Source of the DNA: Bacillota bacterium
GTDB lineage: Bacteria; Bacillota; Clostridia; Christensenellales; SZUA-584
Assembly (NCBI GenBank): GCA_023410595.1
Contig: JAEYPO010000039.1
Span: 14,336 to 78,335, forward strand
DNA length: 64,000 nt
Reading direction: 5' to 3'
The translations under genes were made by a program, and so were the position numbers. Every line of letters starts with the position of its first letter. Within the stretch, counting starts at the first letter, position 1. The notes beneath the pieces were generated by a model. That model made no database searches. It was not told the DNA's origin and was given only the letters and a program-made list of their open reading frames with translations. Positions 8,033 through 16,982 of this stretch are shown here, piece after piece.

Positions 8033-10399
8033 ATGGGCAGACACCGCGAACGCATCAAAAAGCCGAAAAAAAGAAGAGGCATTTTATTCAGGATATTCAA
8101 ATATACGACGCTGACAATAGCGATCCTTTTTTTCATGGGAGCCATATTCGGGTTTTCCTACCTTATGGGCCTTGATGAGTGGAAGGAGTTCGACCCTCTG
8201 AAAATAAGGGAGATGCAGCAGACGCTGCTGATATACGACTGCAACGGGAAGGAAACGGCGGGCCTCTACAACCAGCAGAACAGGGTGTATGTGCCTATAA
8301 AGGATATCCCCCTGTATGTGAGGAACGCGTTTATAGCGGTAGAGGATACGAGGTTTTATGAACATAAAGGCGTGGATATTATACGCACGATAGGGGCGAT
8401 ATTTCAAAGCATACGCAATGGTGAGGCGATAAGCGCAACAAGCTCGATATCGCAGCAGCTGGTCAGAAACACCAACCTTACGAATGTGCGGACGATGGCA
8501 AGAAAGCTGCAGGAGGCCGTAATGGCCATAAAGCTTGAGCAGGTTTACACAAAGGACGAGATACTTGAGATGTATCTCAATTACATACCGTTCGGCCACG
8601 GCGCTTACGGCATAGAGGCCGCCGCAAGGGTTTACTTCGGCACTACCACGTCGCGGCTTACCATCGCCCAGGGTGCGCTGCTTGCCGGGGTGATAAAAGC
8701 GCCCTCGCATTACGCGCCGCACATCAAAATGGACAAATCGATAAAACGGCGCAACCTCGTGCTTTCGCTTATGGCGGAGCAGGGGTTTATATCCGATGCA
8801 CAGTATAAGGAGGCGCAGTCGGAGCAGGTCGTTCTCTGTGAGGAGCCGAAGTTCGAATACGGATTTTTTACCGACATGGTGCTCTCCGAGGCGCAGAGCA
8901 TACTTTCGGTGGACAGCGAAGAGCTTCTCTCCAGCGGTTACAGGATACACACGACGCTGGACCCGGAACTGCAAAACAAGCTGGAATCGCTGTTTGAGGA
9001 CGCTTCAAATTTCCCCGGCAACGCGGGCGACGGGAGCCAGTGCGAGTCGGCGCTTTGCATACTGGACAGCAAAACGAGCGAGATAAGAGCGGTGATGGGC
9101 GGCAGGGCATATAAGACGCGGCGCGGGCTTAACAGGGCGCTGGATATGAAACGGCAGCCTGGTTCGGCCATAAAGCCGGTAATCGCTTACGCGCCCGCTA
9201 TGGAGAAGCTCGGGTACATGCCGACGACGCTCCTGCTGGACGAAAAAGGCGACTTCAACGGATATGTGCCCAAGGACTTTTCCAGCACGTACAAGGGCTG
9301 GGTAACGTTAAGGGAGGCGCTTTCAGAGTCGCTCAACCTGCCCGCGGTTAGAACGCTCAAAGAAGTGGGAGTAGAGGCCGGAAAGCTTTACGCTTCGAGC
9401 GTCGGCATAACGTTCGATAAAAACGATACGGGGCTTACGCTGGCTCTTGGCGGCTTTACGACGGGCGTTTCGCCGCTTACGCTGTGCAACGCTTTTACGC
9501 CGTTTGCCAACGGCGGGTATTACACCTACCCGAGCTGTATATCGAGCATAGAGGATTCAACGGGCGAAACGGTCTATTCACGGCCGGAAACAAAAACCTG
9601 CGTGCTCTCAAAGGAGACGGCTTTTCTGATTACCTCGGTGCTGGAAAGCGCGGCTACGGAGGGAACGGCAAGGAGGATAAAAATAGACGGAGTGCCCATA
9701 GCCGCAAAAACGGGAACGGCGGGTAACGCCGAGGGCAACAGGGACGCGTGGACGATAGCCTATAACCCGGAGTATACGATGTGCTGCTGGATGGGATTTG
9801 ACAACAATACTGAAACGCGCTACCTGCCTTCCGACGTAACGGGCGGCACGTTCCCGGCATTGCTGATAAGAAAGCTGTTTGAGGGTGTCTACAGCGCAGA
9901 AAACGCGCCTGATTTTACAAAGCCAAACAGTATAGTGCAGGCAAAGATAGATACGAAGTCGCTGGAAAACGAGAAGGAGCCTATGCTGGCGGGCGCTTTT
10001 ACGCCCAAAGACCAGACGACGCTTGAATACTTTCTGAAAGACAATGTTCCCGGCAAATATTCGACGTATTGGGTCGTGCCCTCGCCGCCCGACGATTTCA
10101 GCGTGGAGAGCGGGGACGGGGGACTTCCGGTTATAAGCTTTACGCCGCTTAAAGAATTTGTTATATACCGCGTCATGAGGATAGATAAGGAAGAGAGCTT
10201 GCCTGCCGCAATAGCGGAATACACGGGAGATATGCGCGAGGTGAAGTTTACGGATGATTCCGCAGAATACGGGCATACGTACATGTATTACGTACTGCCC
10301 GTTCATCCCGACATAAAAAACGAGGGGGAGAGCCTTACCGGCCCATCCTCCCCGGTGGTTGAAATTTCAATACTGTCGGAAGACGAATATATGCCTTAG
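8033..10399 (+). CDS. Class A penicillin-binding protein (transglycosylase/transpeptidase)
   Basis: Bifunctional peptidoglycan synthase, 788 residues, anchored by one N-terminal membrane helix (about residues 22-45). The GT51 glycosyltransferase domain shows EDTRFYEHKGVD, SISQQLVRN and the EMYLNYIPFG motif; the transpeptidase domain has SAIK (active-site Ser), SLN in SESLNLP and KTGT. A C-terminal fibronectin-III-like stretch follows. The ATG at 8033 is preceded by AAGGGAC; the frame is open to 7940 but those residues look non-coding. It is divergent from the sporulation operon spoIIAA-sigF, so a sporulation role (as for PbpF/PbpG) is possible but not shown. Confidence 0.93.
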   Translation: MGRHRERIKKPKKRRGILFRIFKYTTLTIAILFFMGAIFGFSYLMGLDEWKEFDPLKIREMQQTLLIYDCNGKETAGLYNQQNRVYVPIKDIPLYVRNAFIAVEDTRFYEHKGVDIIRTIGAIFQSIRNGEAISATSSISQQLVRNTNLTNVRTMARKLQEAVMAIKLEQVYTKDEILEMYLNYIPFGHGAYGIEAAARVYFGTTTSRLTIAQGALLAGVIKAPSHYAPHIKMDKSIKRRNLVLSLMAEQGFISDAQYKEAQSEQVVLCEEPKFEYGFFTDMVLSEAQSILSVDSEELLSSGYRIHTTLDPELQNKLESLFEDASNFPGNAGDGSQCESALCILDSKTSEIRAVMGGRAYKTRRGLNRALDMKRQPGSAIKPVIAYAPAMEKLGYMPTTLLLDEKGDFNGYVPKDFSSTYKGWVTLREALSESLNLPAVRTLKEVGVEAGKLYASSVGITFDKNDTGLTLALGGFTTGVSPLTLCNAFTPFANGGYYTYPSCISSIEDSTGETVYSRPETKTCVLSKETAFLITSVLESAATEGTARRIKIDGVPIAAKTGTAGNAEGNRDAWTIAYNPEYTMCCWMGFDNNTETRYLPSDVTGGTFPALLIRKLFEGVYSAENAPDFTKPNSIVQAKIDTKSLENEKEPMLAGAFTPKDQTTLEYFLKDNVPGKYSTYWVVPSPPDDFSVESGDGGLPVISFTPLKEFVIYRVMRIDKEESLPAAIAEYTGDMREVKFTDDSAEYGHTYMYYVLPVHPDIKNEGESLTGPSSPVVEISILSEDEYMP

Positions 10400-10409
10400 C
10401 TTAAGGCAT
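10391..10409. terminator. Hairpin shared by the two convergent PBP stop codons
   Basis: ATGCCTTA (10391-10398) and TAAGGCAT (10402-10409) form an 8-bp stem with loop GCT. The TAG of the upstream PBP gene and the TAA of the minus-strand PBP gene both lie in it, and each protein ends in Met-Pro. It probably ends both transcripts or pairs them, but lacks long U-tracts. Confidence 0.5.
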
Positions 10410-13352
10410 GGCGGGTCTGTAGATAGCCAGCAGCTGATCTGTCAGAGCCTTAAGCTCCGCGGTTTTCTGCTCTACGGCGCCCGACGTCGCGCCCGGCACC
10501 GCGATAAGATTCTTAAGTTCGTCTATCTTTGAAGATAGCCTGCTTCTGTCTTCCATAGTCATCGTAAGCGTTGAGTCGGCAAGCACGCCGCCCGATACGT
10601 TTATCTGCGCGTTTGCCGCGCCTATCGCGTTTGATAGGTTGTTCTGCTCGTTATACCAGCTTTCGGTATGCAGATCGCAGGTTTCGCCCGAGCCGGGAAC
10701 ATAACCGCCTTCGGGAGCCTTTATAGCTCCGGGAATGTACTTGGCCAGCTTTTCTGCGGAAAGCTGCCAGTATACAGAATTCGGCTCCAGGAACACGAGA
10801 CACTTGTTTGATCTGGAGCTCTCAGGGCAGTACGACGTAGCGAGCTTGCCGCTGTCGGAACATACCGCGGCTATCTGATGCACGTTGCACTCCTCGGTTG
10901 GCTCGGTGCCCGGCGCGAAGTAAGCTTCAACAGGCTTACGCCCGCCGGGGTCCTGTTCGCACGCCGGCGTTGCCAGCATGCCCGAAACGCTGCATATACT
11001 GTACTTGGCAAGCCCGGCCTCTTCAGCGGTTTTCTCTATTATAGGCTTGTCGGGCTGGCCCTGCAGTATTTTCGACATATAGCTCTGCCAGAGCGGCGCG
11101 GCATACTCCGAAGCGTAAACCTTGCTGCTTAAAGACTTGTACTCGTCGTGGCCTATCCAGAGCGTTGACGTATAGTAAGGTGTTATGCCGGCAAAGAATA
11201 TGCCTTTAACGTTCTGGTTAGTGCCTGTTTTACCGCCCACCGTCATGCCCGGTATCTGCGCTTCATTACCAGTTCCGGACTGTACGGCGTTCGTGAGCAT
11301 GCTTGTAACCAGCCACGCAGTTGATTCCTTGAACACCTGGCGCTGGTCTCTTATCTCGTCCGCGTCAAGTATCACGTTCCCGTCCTTGTCTTCCACTCTC
11401 GTGAACGAGAGCGGCTCTAAGTAAACTCCGCTGTTCGCTATGGTGGCGTAAGCGCCCGCCATTTCTATGGGCGTAATGCCCGAAGTACCGAGTGCGAGCC
11501 CCGAGCCTGTTTTGCTTATATGCGAAGGATTGACGCCCATCTGAAGCAGATAATACGCCGAGTCTTCAAGGCCCACAAGGTTCATTAGCGTATATGCGGT
11601 GGCGCTGTTGAGCGACTGCACAAGGCCGGTGCGCAGCGTGACGGGGCCGTAATACTTGGAGCCTCCGCCCGGATAGCCGTTTTTGGAATCCCAGCCGTTA
11701 ATGGGAAGATCAATATTCGGTATGATAGTGCCGTCCGAATACCCCTTGTCTATAGCGGGCGCGTAAACGGCTATGGGCTTAATGGACGAGCCTATAGGCA
11801 TAGTCGTCTGGTACACTCTGTTCAGCGTCCTTTTTGCTTTGGGAGTCTCGCGACCGCCCACTACGGCGACAAGATTGCCCGTGTGCTGATCCAGCACGAC
11901 CGCCGCCGCCTGCGGCTGTATGACGCTGGTAACGGTGCCGTCTTTGTTTTGATAGTGCGTCGCAGAATCGCCGTCATCTTTAAGCTTCGGGTATCCGTCC
12001 CAGCCGGCGAGCGTTTCTTCGACAGTCTTCTGTATTGCGGGATCTACAGTAGTGTATACCTTATAACCGTTTGTACGCAGCTCCTGATCCAAAAGCGCAC
12101 GGTTCTGGTCGGTATCCTGCATATGCCGCTGCTTGAGCATATGCGTTATCACGTCATATACCGCGTATTCCACGAAATACGGCATCTCGTACATCTGGTT
12201 TACCGACGATTTTTCTCTGACGTGTACGGTATCGCCCTTCGCGGCGTCATACTCTTCCTTTGTGATATAGCCCGCCATGTACATATTACGCAGTACGAGG
12301 TCGGTCCGTTCGTTCAGCTTTTCGGCGTTGCCTGTTACGTAATAGCTCCTTCTTGGATCGTATAGGTACGGATACTGTGTAATGCCCGCGAGCATAGCGC
12401 ACTCGCGAAGTGTAAGATCATTTAGTTCCTTGCCGAAATAATCCATGGCGGCCGCTTTGACGCCGTAATTTGAACCTCCCAAGGGTATGGTGTTGAGGTA
12501 AGCCTCGAGTATCTGCGGCTTTGAATATTTCGTCTCGAGCTGCATCGCAAGATAAGCTTCCTGTATCTTGCGCTTATAAGTCCGCTCAGGGCTTAACAGG
12601 TGGTTTTTGATAAGCTGCTGCGTTATCGTGCTGCCTCCCTGAACGCTGCTGTTCATAAGGTTGTTAATAAAAGCGCCCAGCAGCCTCTTTATATCTACGC
12701 CCGTATGGATGTAGAACCTGACGTCTTCAATAGATACGACCGCATCCTGCAGCCTTTGGGGTATCTCGTTTATCGGCGCCCAGTCCCTGTTTTCCGTGCC
12801 CGTATACGTGGTTATAAGCTTTTCGTACTTGTCGTATATATACGATGTTTCCGCCTGATTTTCTATCTGGGCGGTGTTTAGCTTGGGCGTTGTGTCCATA
12901 TACGCTTTCGCTATGCCTATTATCGTACCGAATCCGGCTGCGCCAATAATAAAAACGCAGATAAGCACGAGCTTAAAGGCCGTAAGTATTATACCTACGA
13001 TGAAATTTGGCCGGTGGTACCTGGCGGCGAACATGTTAATGTGTTCTTTTCCTTCACCTGAAAGATGTTCCCTCGAAATGCGCGGCATCTCGCTTTGCTT
13101 CTTTTTTTGTTCCGGCTTGGCCGCGCCCTTGCTCCGATAGGCTATATCCGTGCTGTCGAACACCTGAGTATCGTCGCTTACGGGTTCTTCCCATTCCGTA
13201 TGCTTTTCTTTGCGCCTGAAAAGCCCAGCTGCCCATGCGATGCAGGCCGCAAAAAAGAGTGCGACAGTCCTTGCGGCTTTTTTTATATTACCCAAGGCTG
13301 CCGAAAAAAATGAGCTTATACTATTTGATAAAGACGAGCGTCTTCTTCGCAT
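10401..13352 (-). CDS. Class A penicillin-binding protein, PBP1A type
   Basis: Large bifunctional peptidoglycan synthase, 983 residues. After a basic cytoplasmic N-terminus with a membrane-like segment near residue 30 and a second near residue 130, the GT51 domain shows SIEDVRFYIHTGVD, GGSTITQQLIKN and the EAYLNTIPLGG motif. The transpeptidase domain has SSIK, SLNSATA and KTGT. A C-terminal extension (about residues 780-983) holds many Cys and Pro residues and ends in a helical stretch. It is probably the housekeeping PBP1A. It is convergent with the other PBP gene with one base between the two stop codons. Confidence 0.94.
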   Translation of the reverse strand: MRRRRSSLSNSISSFFSAALGNIKKAARTVALFFAACIAWAAGLFRRKEKHTEWEEPVSDDTQVFDSTDIAYRSKGAAKPEQKKKQSEMPRISREHLSGEGKEHINMFAARYHRPNFIVGIILTAFKLVLICVFIIGAAGFGTIIGIAKAYMDTTPKLNTAQIENQAETSYIYDKYEKLITTYTGTENRDWAPINEIPQRLQDAVVSIEDVRFYIHTGVDIKRLLGAFINNLMNSSVQGGSTITQQLIKNHLLSPERTYKRKIQEAYLAMQLETKYSKPQILEAYLNTIPLGGSNYGVKAAAMDYFGKELNDLTLRECAMLAGITQYPYLYDPRRSYYVTGNAEKLNERTDLVLRNMYMAGYITKEEYDAAKGDTVHVREKSSVNQMYEMPYFVEYAVYDVITHMLKQRHMQDTDQNRALLDQELRTNGYKVYTTVDPAIQKTVEETLAGWDGYPKLKDDGDSATHYQNKDGTVTSVIQPQAAAVVLDQHTGNLVAVVGGRETPKAKRTLNRVYQTTMPIGSSIKPIAVYAPAIDKGYSDGTIIPNIDLPINGWDSKNGYPGGGSKYYGPVTLRTGLVQSLNSATAYTLMNLVGLEDSAYYLLQMGVNPSHISKTGSGLALGTSGITPIEMAGAYATIANSGVYLEPLSFTRVEDKDGNVILDADEIRDQRQVFKESTAWLVTSMLTNAVQSGTGNEAQIPGMTVGGKTGTNQNVKGIFFAGITPYYTSTLWIGHDEYKSLSSKVYASEYAAPLWQSYMSKILQGQPDKPIIEKTAEEAGLAKYSICSVSGMLATPACEQDPGGRKPVEAYFAPGTEPTEECNVHQIAAVCSDSGKLATSYCPESSRSNKCLVFLEPNSVYWQLSAEKLAKYIPGAIKAPEGGYVPGSGETCDLHTESWYNEQNNLSNAIGAANAQINVSGGVLADSTLTMTMEDRSRLSSKIDELKNLIAVPGATSGAVEQKTAELKALTDQLLAIYRPAMP

Positions 13353-13500
13353 ATAAATTACCCTAACAGTTTTTTGTATTATACCATATCATTCGGCCTG
13401 CCGCATTAAAATACGAATATTATTTACATTTTGGAGCGACGCCGCATATAAAGCATTGTGGCCTTTAATAAAACATATTTTTTAAAGTAAGGTGTTTATC

Positions 13501-14166
13501 ATGCGTTTGAGGATAAAGTTCTCTAAAAAGTGGATTATTGTAATCGTTCTCGTTCTGATTGCGGTCTTATATCTTGTCGTTGACAGCATGATTAGGCCGA
13601 CTATATTAAGCCTCTCAGAGGCGAGGCTGCGCGCTATTGGAGTAAAAGCTATGAACGACGCCGTGAGGGAGACAATAGGAGCGAGCGGCGTCACATATTC
13701 CGACTTGATACATATCGAGAAGGACGATAAGGGCAAGATATCACTGATAACGGCAAACACGGTGCTTATGAACAACATTGCGGCGCAGACGGCTATGGCC
13801 GCGCAGGATAAGATACTCAGCGCGGGGCGGCAGGGCGTGAATATACCAATAGGCACGATAATAGGCGGTCCGCTGACGACCGGACGCGGGCCGGCGATAA
13901 CGATACTTTTCGAGCCCGTCGGGTCGGTAACTACAGACATAATAGCGGAGTTTGAGGACGCGGGCATAAACCAGACGCGGCATAAGATATTCTTAGTGCT
14001 GGACGCGTCGGTAAGGATACTCGTGGGCAACGCCGCGCAGACCGTGGAGATATATTCAAAGGTGCTCATATCCGATACTATAATAGTCGGTGAAGTGCCG
14101 CAAGGGTATTACAAGGGCGCCGAGAGCGACCTTTTAAACCTGCTTCCCGGCCATGAAGCGCAGTAA
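13501..14166 (+). CDS. yunB: Sporulation protein YunB
   Basis: YunB-family protein of sporulating Firmicutes, required for full spore formation in Bacillus; its exact activity is unknown. About 221 residues with one N-terminal membrane helix (residues 10-30). The conserved RPTILSLSEARLRAIG, the PIGTIIGGPLTTGRGP stretch and the C-terminal VGEVPQGYY are visible. The ATG at 13501 is preceded by AAGGTG; a GTG three codons earlier is an alternative. It stands alone downstream of the PBP1A promoter region. Confidence 0.93.
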   Translation: MRLRIKFSKKWIIVIVLVLIAVLYLVVDSMIRPTILSLSEARLRAIGVKAMNDAVRETIGASGVTYSDLIHIEKDDKGKISLITANTVLMNNIAAQTAMAAQDKILSAGRQGVNIPIGTIIGGPLTTGRGPAITILFEPVGSVTTDIIAEFEDAGINQTRHKIFLVLDASVRILVGNAAQTVEIYSKVLISDTIIVGEVPQGYYKGAESDLLNLLPGHEAQ

Positions 14167-14237
14167 AACGCGGGCATTGAACCTTTGCGCCGCTTATGCT
14201 ATTATTACGTAGTATTAAACGACCGTGAGGTGAATTT

Positions 14238-14960
14238 ATGTCCGGACATTCGAAATGGGCAAACATAAAACGCAAAAAGGAAAAGACCGACGCAAAACGC
14301 GGGGCATCGTTTACAAAGATAGGCAGGGAGCTTGCCGTAGCCGTTAAGGAAGGCGGCCCCGACATCGAGACGAATTCAAGGCTTAAGGATATCGTGGCAA
14401 AGGCAAAAGCAAATAATATGCCGAACGATACGATAATGCGCTCTATAAAAAAGGCGGCCGGAGAGCTGGGAAATATCAATTATGAATCCGTCGTGTATGA
14501 AGGCTACGGCCCGGGAGGCGTCGCCGTAATAGTGGAAGCGCTTACCGACAACAGGAACCGCACCGCGGGTGATGTAAGACATTTATTCGATAAAAGCGGG
14601 GGAGCACTCGGGGCTACGGGCTGCGTATCCTGGATGTTTGAGAGAAAAGGCGTGCTTGTGGTGGAAAAGGCAGACGGCATGGACGCAGACGCCCTGATGA
14701 TGGACGCAATAGAAGCGGGCGCCGACGACGTTGAAGAGAGCGAAGACGCTTTCGAGATAACGACGGACGTCGCGTCGTTTTCCGGCGTATACGAGCAGAT
14801 GGAAAAGGGCGGGTATGCTTTTGCGCTGGCCGAGCTGCAACTCGTGCCCGAAAACACGGTGGAGCTGCCCGAAGATAAGGAAGAAAGCGTACAAAAGCTG
14901 CTCGATCTGCTGGAAGACAACGACGACGTGCAGAACGTATACCACAACGCCGTGCTTTAG
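14238..14960 (+). CDS. yebC: YebC/PmpR family protein (TACO1-like)
   Basis: Conserved protein of 240 residues, annotated as a transcriptional regulator and now also linked to translation of difficult peptide stretches. It opens with the diagnostic MSGHSKWANIKRKKEK and contains GYGPGGVAVIVEALTDN and GGALGATGCVSWMF. GTGAGGTG precedes the ATG. In many Firmicutes it lies near ruvC; here its neighbours are sporulation and membrane genes. Confidence 0.96.
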   Translation: MSGHSKWANIKRKKEKTDAKRGASFTKIGRELAVAVKEGGPDIETNSRLKDIVAKAKANNMPNDTIMRSIKKAAGELGNINYESVVYEGYGPGGVAVIVEALTDNRNRTAGDVRHLFDKSGGALGATGCVSWMFERKGVLVVEKADGMDADALMMDAIEAGADDVEESEDAFEITTDVASFSGVYEQMEKGGYAFALAELQLVPENTVELPEDKEESVQKLLDLLEDNDDVQNVYHNAVL

Positions 14961-15007
14961 TACGGGGCGTAAATATCGAGAATAAATAGTTTTTTCGAGC
15001 AAAAAAT

Positions 15008-15030
15008 ATCCCTGTCGGAGGGATTTTTTT
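15008..15030 (+). terminator. Hairpin with T-tract after yebC; its 3' arm is the ribosome site of the next gene
   Basis: ATCCCT (15008-15013) and AGGGAT (15019-15024) enclose GTCGG and are followed by TTTTTT, with a matching A-run upstream. This is the shape of an intrinsic terminator for yebC. The 3' arm also contains the GGAGGG ribosome binding site of the BofC-like gene, whose TTG start lies in the T-tract. Confidence 0.65.
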
Positions 15031-15589
15031 GTTGTTTAAGAAGCATAAGAAGCTTGCGGTATTCATGATTATACTTTTCGCGCTTTTTGCGGCGGGCGCC
15101 GGGGGATACATACTTGCCGCCAACGAGCCCCGGGTAGTGGAGGAAATGCCTGAGCAATCCGATGTGCCCGCGGGCGCTGACGATACGCGCATAGAAAAGG
15201 GCGCTTCCGTCGACTGGGATTACGAGTACAGGATGTGCGGCCATCATATCTATCTGCACTGCGAGGCCGGCGAGAGTATGGTGGGACTTAAGTTTTCCGA
15301 GCTGCAGGCCTCAAACCCGAATGTGCGGATCGTTTCGTTTGAACCAAAAAAGCTGCAGCTTAAAATGAGCTTCGACTGCTACTGCCCGCGTCACTACATA
15401 CTCAGGCGATATAGGGATGAGCTTGCGGTATTCCGGACAGTGCTGGGCACGCCGGAACAGGAGGTCTGCCTTAAGGTGCCTGTACTTTTCAGCAGGATAA
15501 ACAAAGACGAACAGCAGGTGCTTGAGACAGGCAAGCTTTTCGACAGCCTTGAAGATATACAGCATTACCTTGAGGGCCTTGAAACATAA
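15029..15589 (+). CDS. BofC-like C-terminal domain protein, membrane anchored
   Basis: About 186 residues: an N-terminal membrane helix (residues 8-30), a polar linker, then a domain with four Cys residues and the C-terminal pattern in which an extended segment reports on a 'VLGTPEQE' turn and ends in a helical EDIQHYLEGLE. This resembles the C-terminal domain of BofC, a forespore protein that inhibits the SpoIVB protease in the sigma-K checkpoint. The similarity is by eye and modest. The start is TTG (15029 or 15032) just after GGAGGGA. If it is not BofC, it is an exported protein of unknown function. Confidence 0.6.
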   Translation: MLFKKHKKLAVFMIILFALFAAGAGGYILAANEPRVVEEMPEQSDVPAGADDTRIEKGASVDWDYEYRMCGHHIYLHCEAGESMVGLKFSELQASNPNVRIVSFEPKKLQLKMSFDCYCPRHYILRRYRDELAVFRTVLGTPEQEVCLKVPVLFSRINKDEQQVLETGKLFDSLEDIQHYLEGLET

Positions 15590-15631
15590 AAAACATACAT
15601 CAAATAATTGCATAATATCATAATAATATTA

Positions 15632-15660
15632 TTGACTGCCCTAAAATAGTATAGTATCAT
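15632..15660 (+). promoter_or_regulatory. Sigma-A promoter of the FMN riboswitch / ribU transcript
   Basis: TTGACT (15632-15637), 17 bases, TATCAT (15655-15660). It lies just upstream of the riboswitch, so transcription would start near 15667. Confidence 0.7.
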
Positions 15661-15681
15661 AAGTAAAAATTAATTATCGTA

Positions 15682-15790
15682 TATCTTCGGGGTGGGGTGA
15701 AATTCCCCTACCGGCGGTAAAGTCCGCGAGCCTTATGGCAGATACGGTGTGATTCCGTAACCGACAGTACAGTCTGGATGAAAGAAGAAT
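15682..15790 (+). promoter_or_regulatory. FMN riboswitch (RFN element)
   Basis: The leader carries the highly conserved RFN core: GGGGTGGGGTGAAATTCCCC, then CCGGCGGTAAAGTCCGCGAG, then the GATACGGTGTGATTCCG arm and ACAGTCTGGATG. The closing stem pairs ATCTTC with GAAGAAT. It senses FMN and sits before the riboflavin transporter gene, as in many Firmicutes. With FMN bound, the downstream terminator should form and shut off ribU. Confidence 0.96.
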
Positions 15791-15809
15791 GTTCGTTTTT
15801 TAAAGCGGC

Positions 15810-15838
15810 GCTCTGAAGGTACATTTCAGGGCTTTTTT
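15810..15838 (+). terminator. Terminator of the FMN riboswitch (expression platform)
   Basis: GCTCTGAA/TTCAGGGC with a 7-base loop followed by six T residues, 20 bases past the aptamer and 38 bases before the ribU start. It is the expected off-switch. Confidence 0.85.
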
Positions 15839-15870
15839 ATTTAAAAAGTCCTGATAAGAGGGAGGAAAAC

Positions 15871-16482
15871 ATGTCAACAAGATCAGCATCGTCAAGGAGG
15901 CTGCTGTTTCTGGTCACGGCCGGAATACTTGCGGCCGTATCTACAATTCTGCGTTTTCTGGAGACGCCGCTGCCGCTTATACCGGGCTTTCTGAAGATAG
16001 ACTTCAGCAACATACCGGCGCTGCTTGGAGGGTTTGCGCTCGGGCCGGTGGCGGGAACGGCAATACTGCTCATTAAAAATCTGCTATATCTTCCCGCTAC
16101 GCAAACGGGAGGCGTTGGCGAGATAGCCGACTTTGTAATCAGCCTCGCGTTCATACTGCCGGCTGCGTTGATCTATAAGAACAGGAAAAACCGTAAAGGC
16201 GCGATAGTGGGCATGGTTGCGGGCAGTGCCGTAATGTCGTTTTTAGCGGCGCCGCTAATGAACTACTTCGTGCTAGTGCCGTTCTACGCCATGATGTTCT
16301 TCGGTTCGTCGGTAGACGCGATCATAAAGGTTGCGGCTGCGGTAAACCCCGGCATTACCAGCGTCTGGACGTATATAATCTATGCTGTAGTACCTTTTAA
16401 TATCATTAAGTGCATACTGGTCTGCTTCGTTTCGGGACTGCTGTATAAGCCGCTGTCGCCGCTTCTGCATAAATACCGCTGA
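15871..16482 (+). CDS. ribU: Riboflavin ECF transporter S component RibU
   Basis: Substrate-binding membrane subunit of an energy-coupling-factor transporter for riboflavin. The 203 residues form about six membrane helices; LPLIPGFLKIDFSNIPALLGGFALGP (residues about 35-60) is the RibU-type stretch and ALIYKNRKNRKGA lies between helices. The ECF ATPase and T subunits are elsewhere. GGGAGG precedes the ATG. Control by the FMN riboswitch directly upstream confirms the riboflavin assignment. Confidence 0.95.
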   Translation: MSTRSASSRRLLFLVTAGILAAVSTILRFLETPLPLIPGFLKIDFSNIPALLGGFALGPVAGTAILLIKNLLYLPATQTGGVGEIADFVISLAFILPAALIYKNRKNRKGAIVGMVAGSAVMSFLAAPLMNYFVLVPFYAMMFFGSSVDAIIKVAAAVNPGITSVWTYIIYAVVPFNIIKCILVCFVSGLLYKPLSPLLHKYR

Positions 16483-16562
16483 TTACCAAAAATAATTGCA
16501 TAATCCGCGGTTTTCGGGTATACTGCATAAACGGTTACAACAAATGAAATCGGAGCATAACA

Positions 16563-16979
16563 TTGGCTGAAACGTACGTAACAAACAGCCCTGAGCAAAC
16601 GTTCGAGCAGGGGAAAAGGCTGGGGCAGAAGCTCAGTGACGGAGATATCGTAGCACTCCTGGGCGACCTTGGAGCGGGCAAGACGGTGCTCACAAAAGGC
16701 ATAGCCGTCGGGCTTGGCATAACCGAAGACGTAACAAGCCCTACCTTTACGCTGCTTAAAGAGTACGAAGGGCGGCTCAAGCTGCACCATTTTGACCTTT
16801 ACAGGATAGAGGACGAAGAAGAGCTTACAGAGACCGGCTTTTACGACTGGCTGGGAGGGGAGGGCGTCTGCGTAATAGAATGGGCGGACAAAGCCGTTCT
16901 TCCTCCCTGTATATGCGTTACGCTAGTGGGTTCCGGCTCGGACGAGCGTAAGATAACGATAGAGGACCAAAGAGGATAA
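16563..16979 (+). CDS. tsaE: tRNA threonylcarbamoyladenosine biosynthesis protein TsaE
   Basis: P-loop ATPase (138 residues) of the TsaB-TsaD-TsaE complex that makes t6A37 in tRNAs reading ANN codons. The Walker A motif GDLGAGKT lies near residue 35 and the family signature SPTFTLLKEYEG near residue 60; HHFDLYRIED follows. The start is TTG (16563) with CGGAG upstream. It is 3 bases from tsaB, with rimI next, the usual operon. tsaD is not in the window. A sensible load for t6A is the heavy use of ATA codons in this genome. Confidence 0.95.
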   Translation: MAETYVTNSPEQTFEQGKRLGQKLSDGDIVALLGDLGAGKTVLTKGIAVGLGITEDVTSPTFTLLKEYEGRLKLHHFDLYRIEDEEELTETGFYDWLGGEGVCVIEWADKAVLPPCICVTLVGSGSDERKITIEDQRG

Positions 16980-16982
16980 AAC

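Noticed and set aside
8084..8974. 296-residue minus-strand frame over the first PBP gene
   Set aside because: Composition typical of antisense shadow; the PBP motifs on the plus strand are clear.
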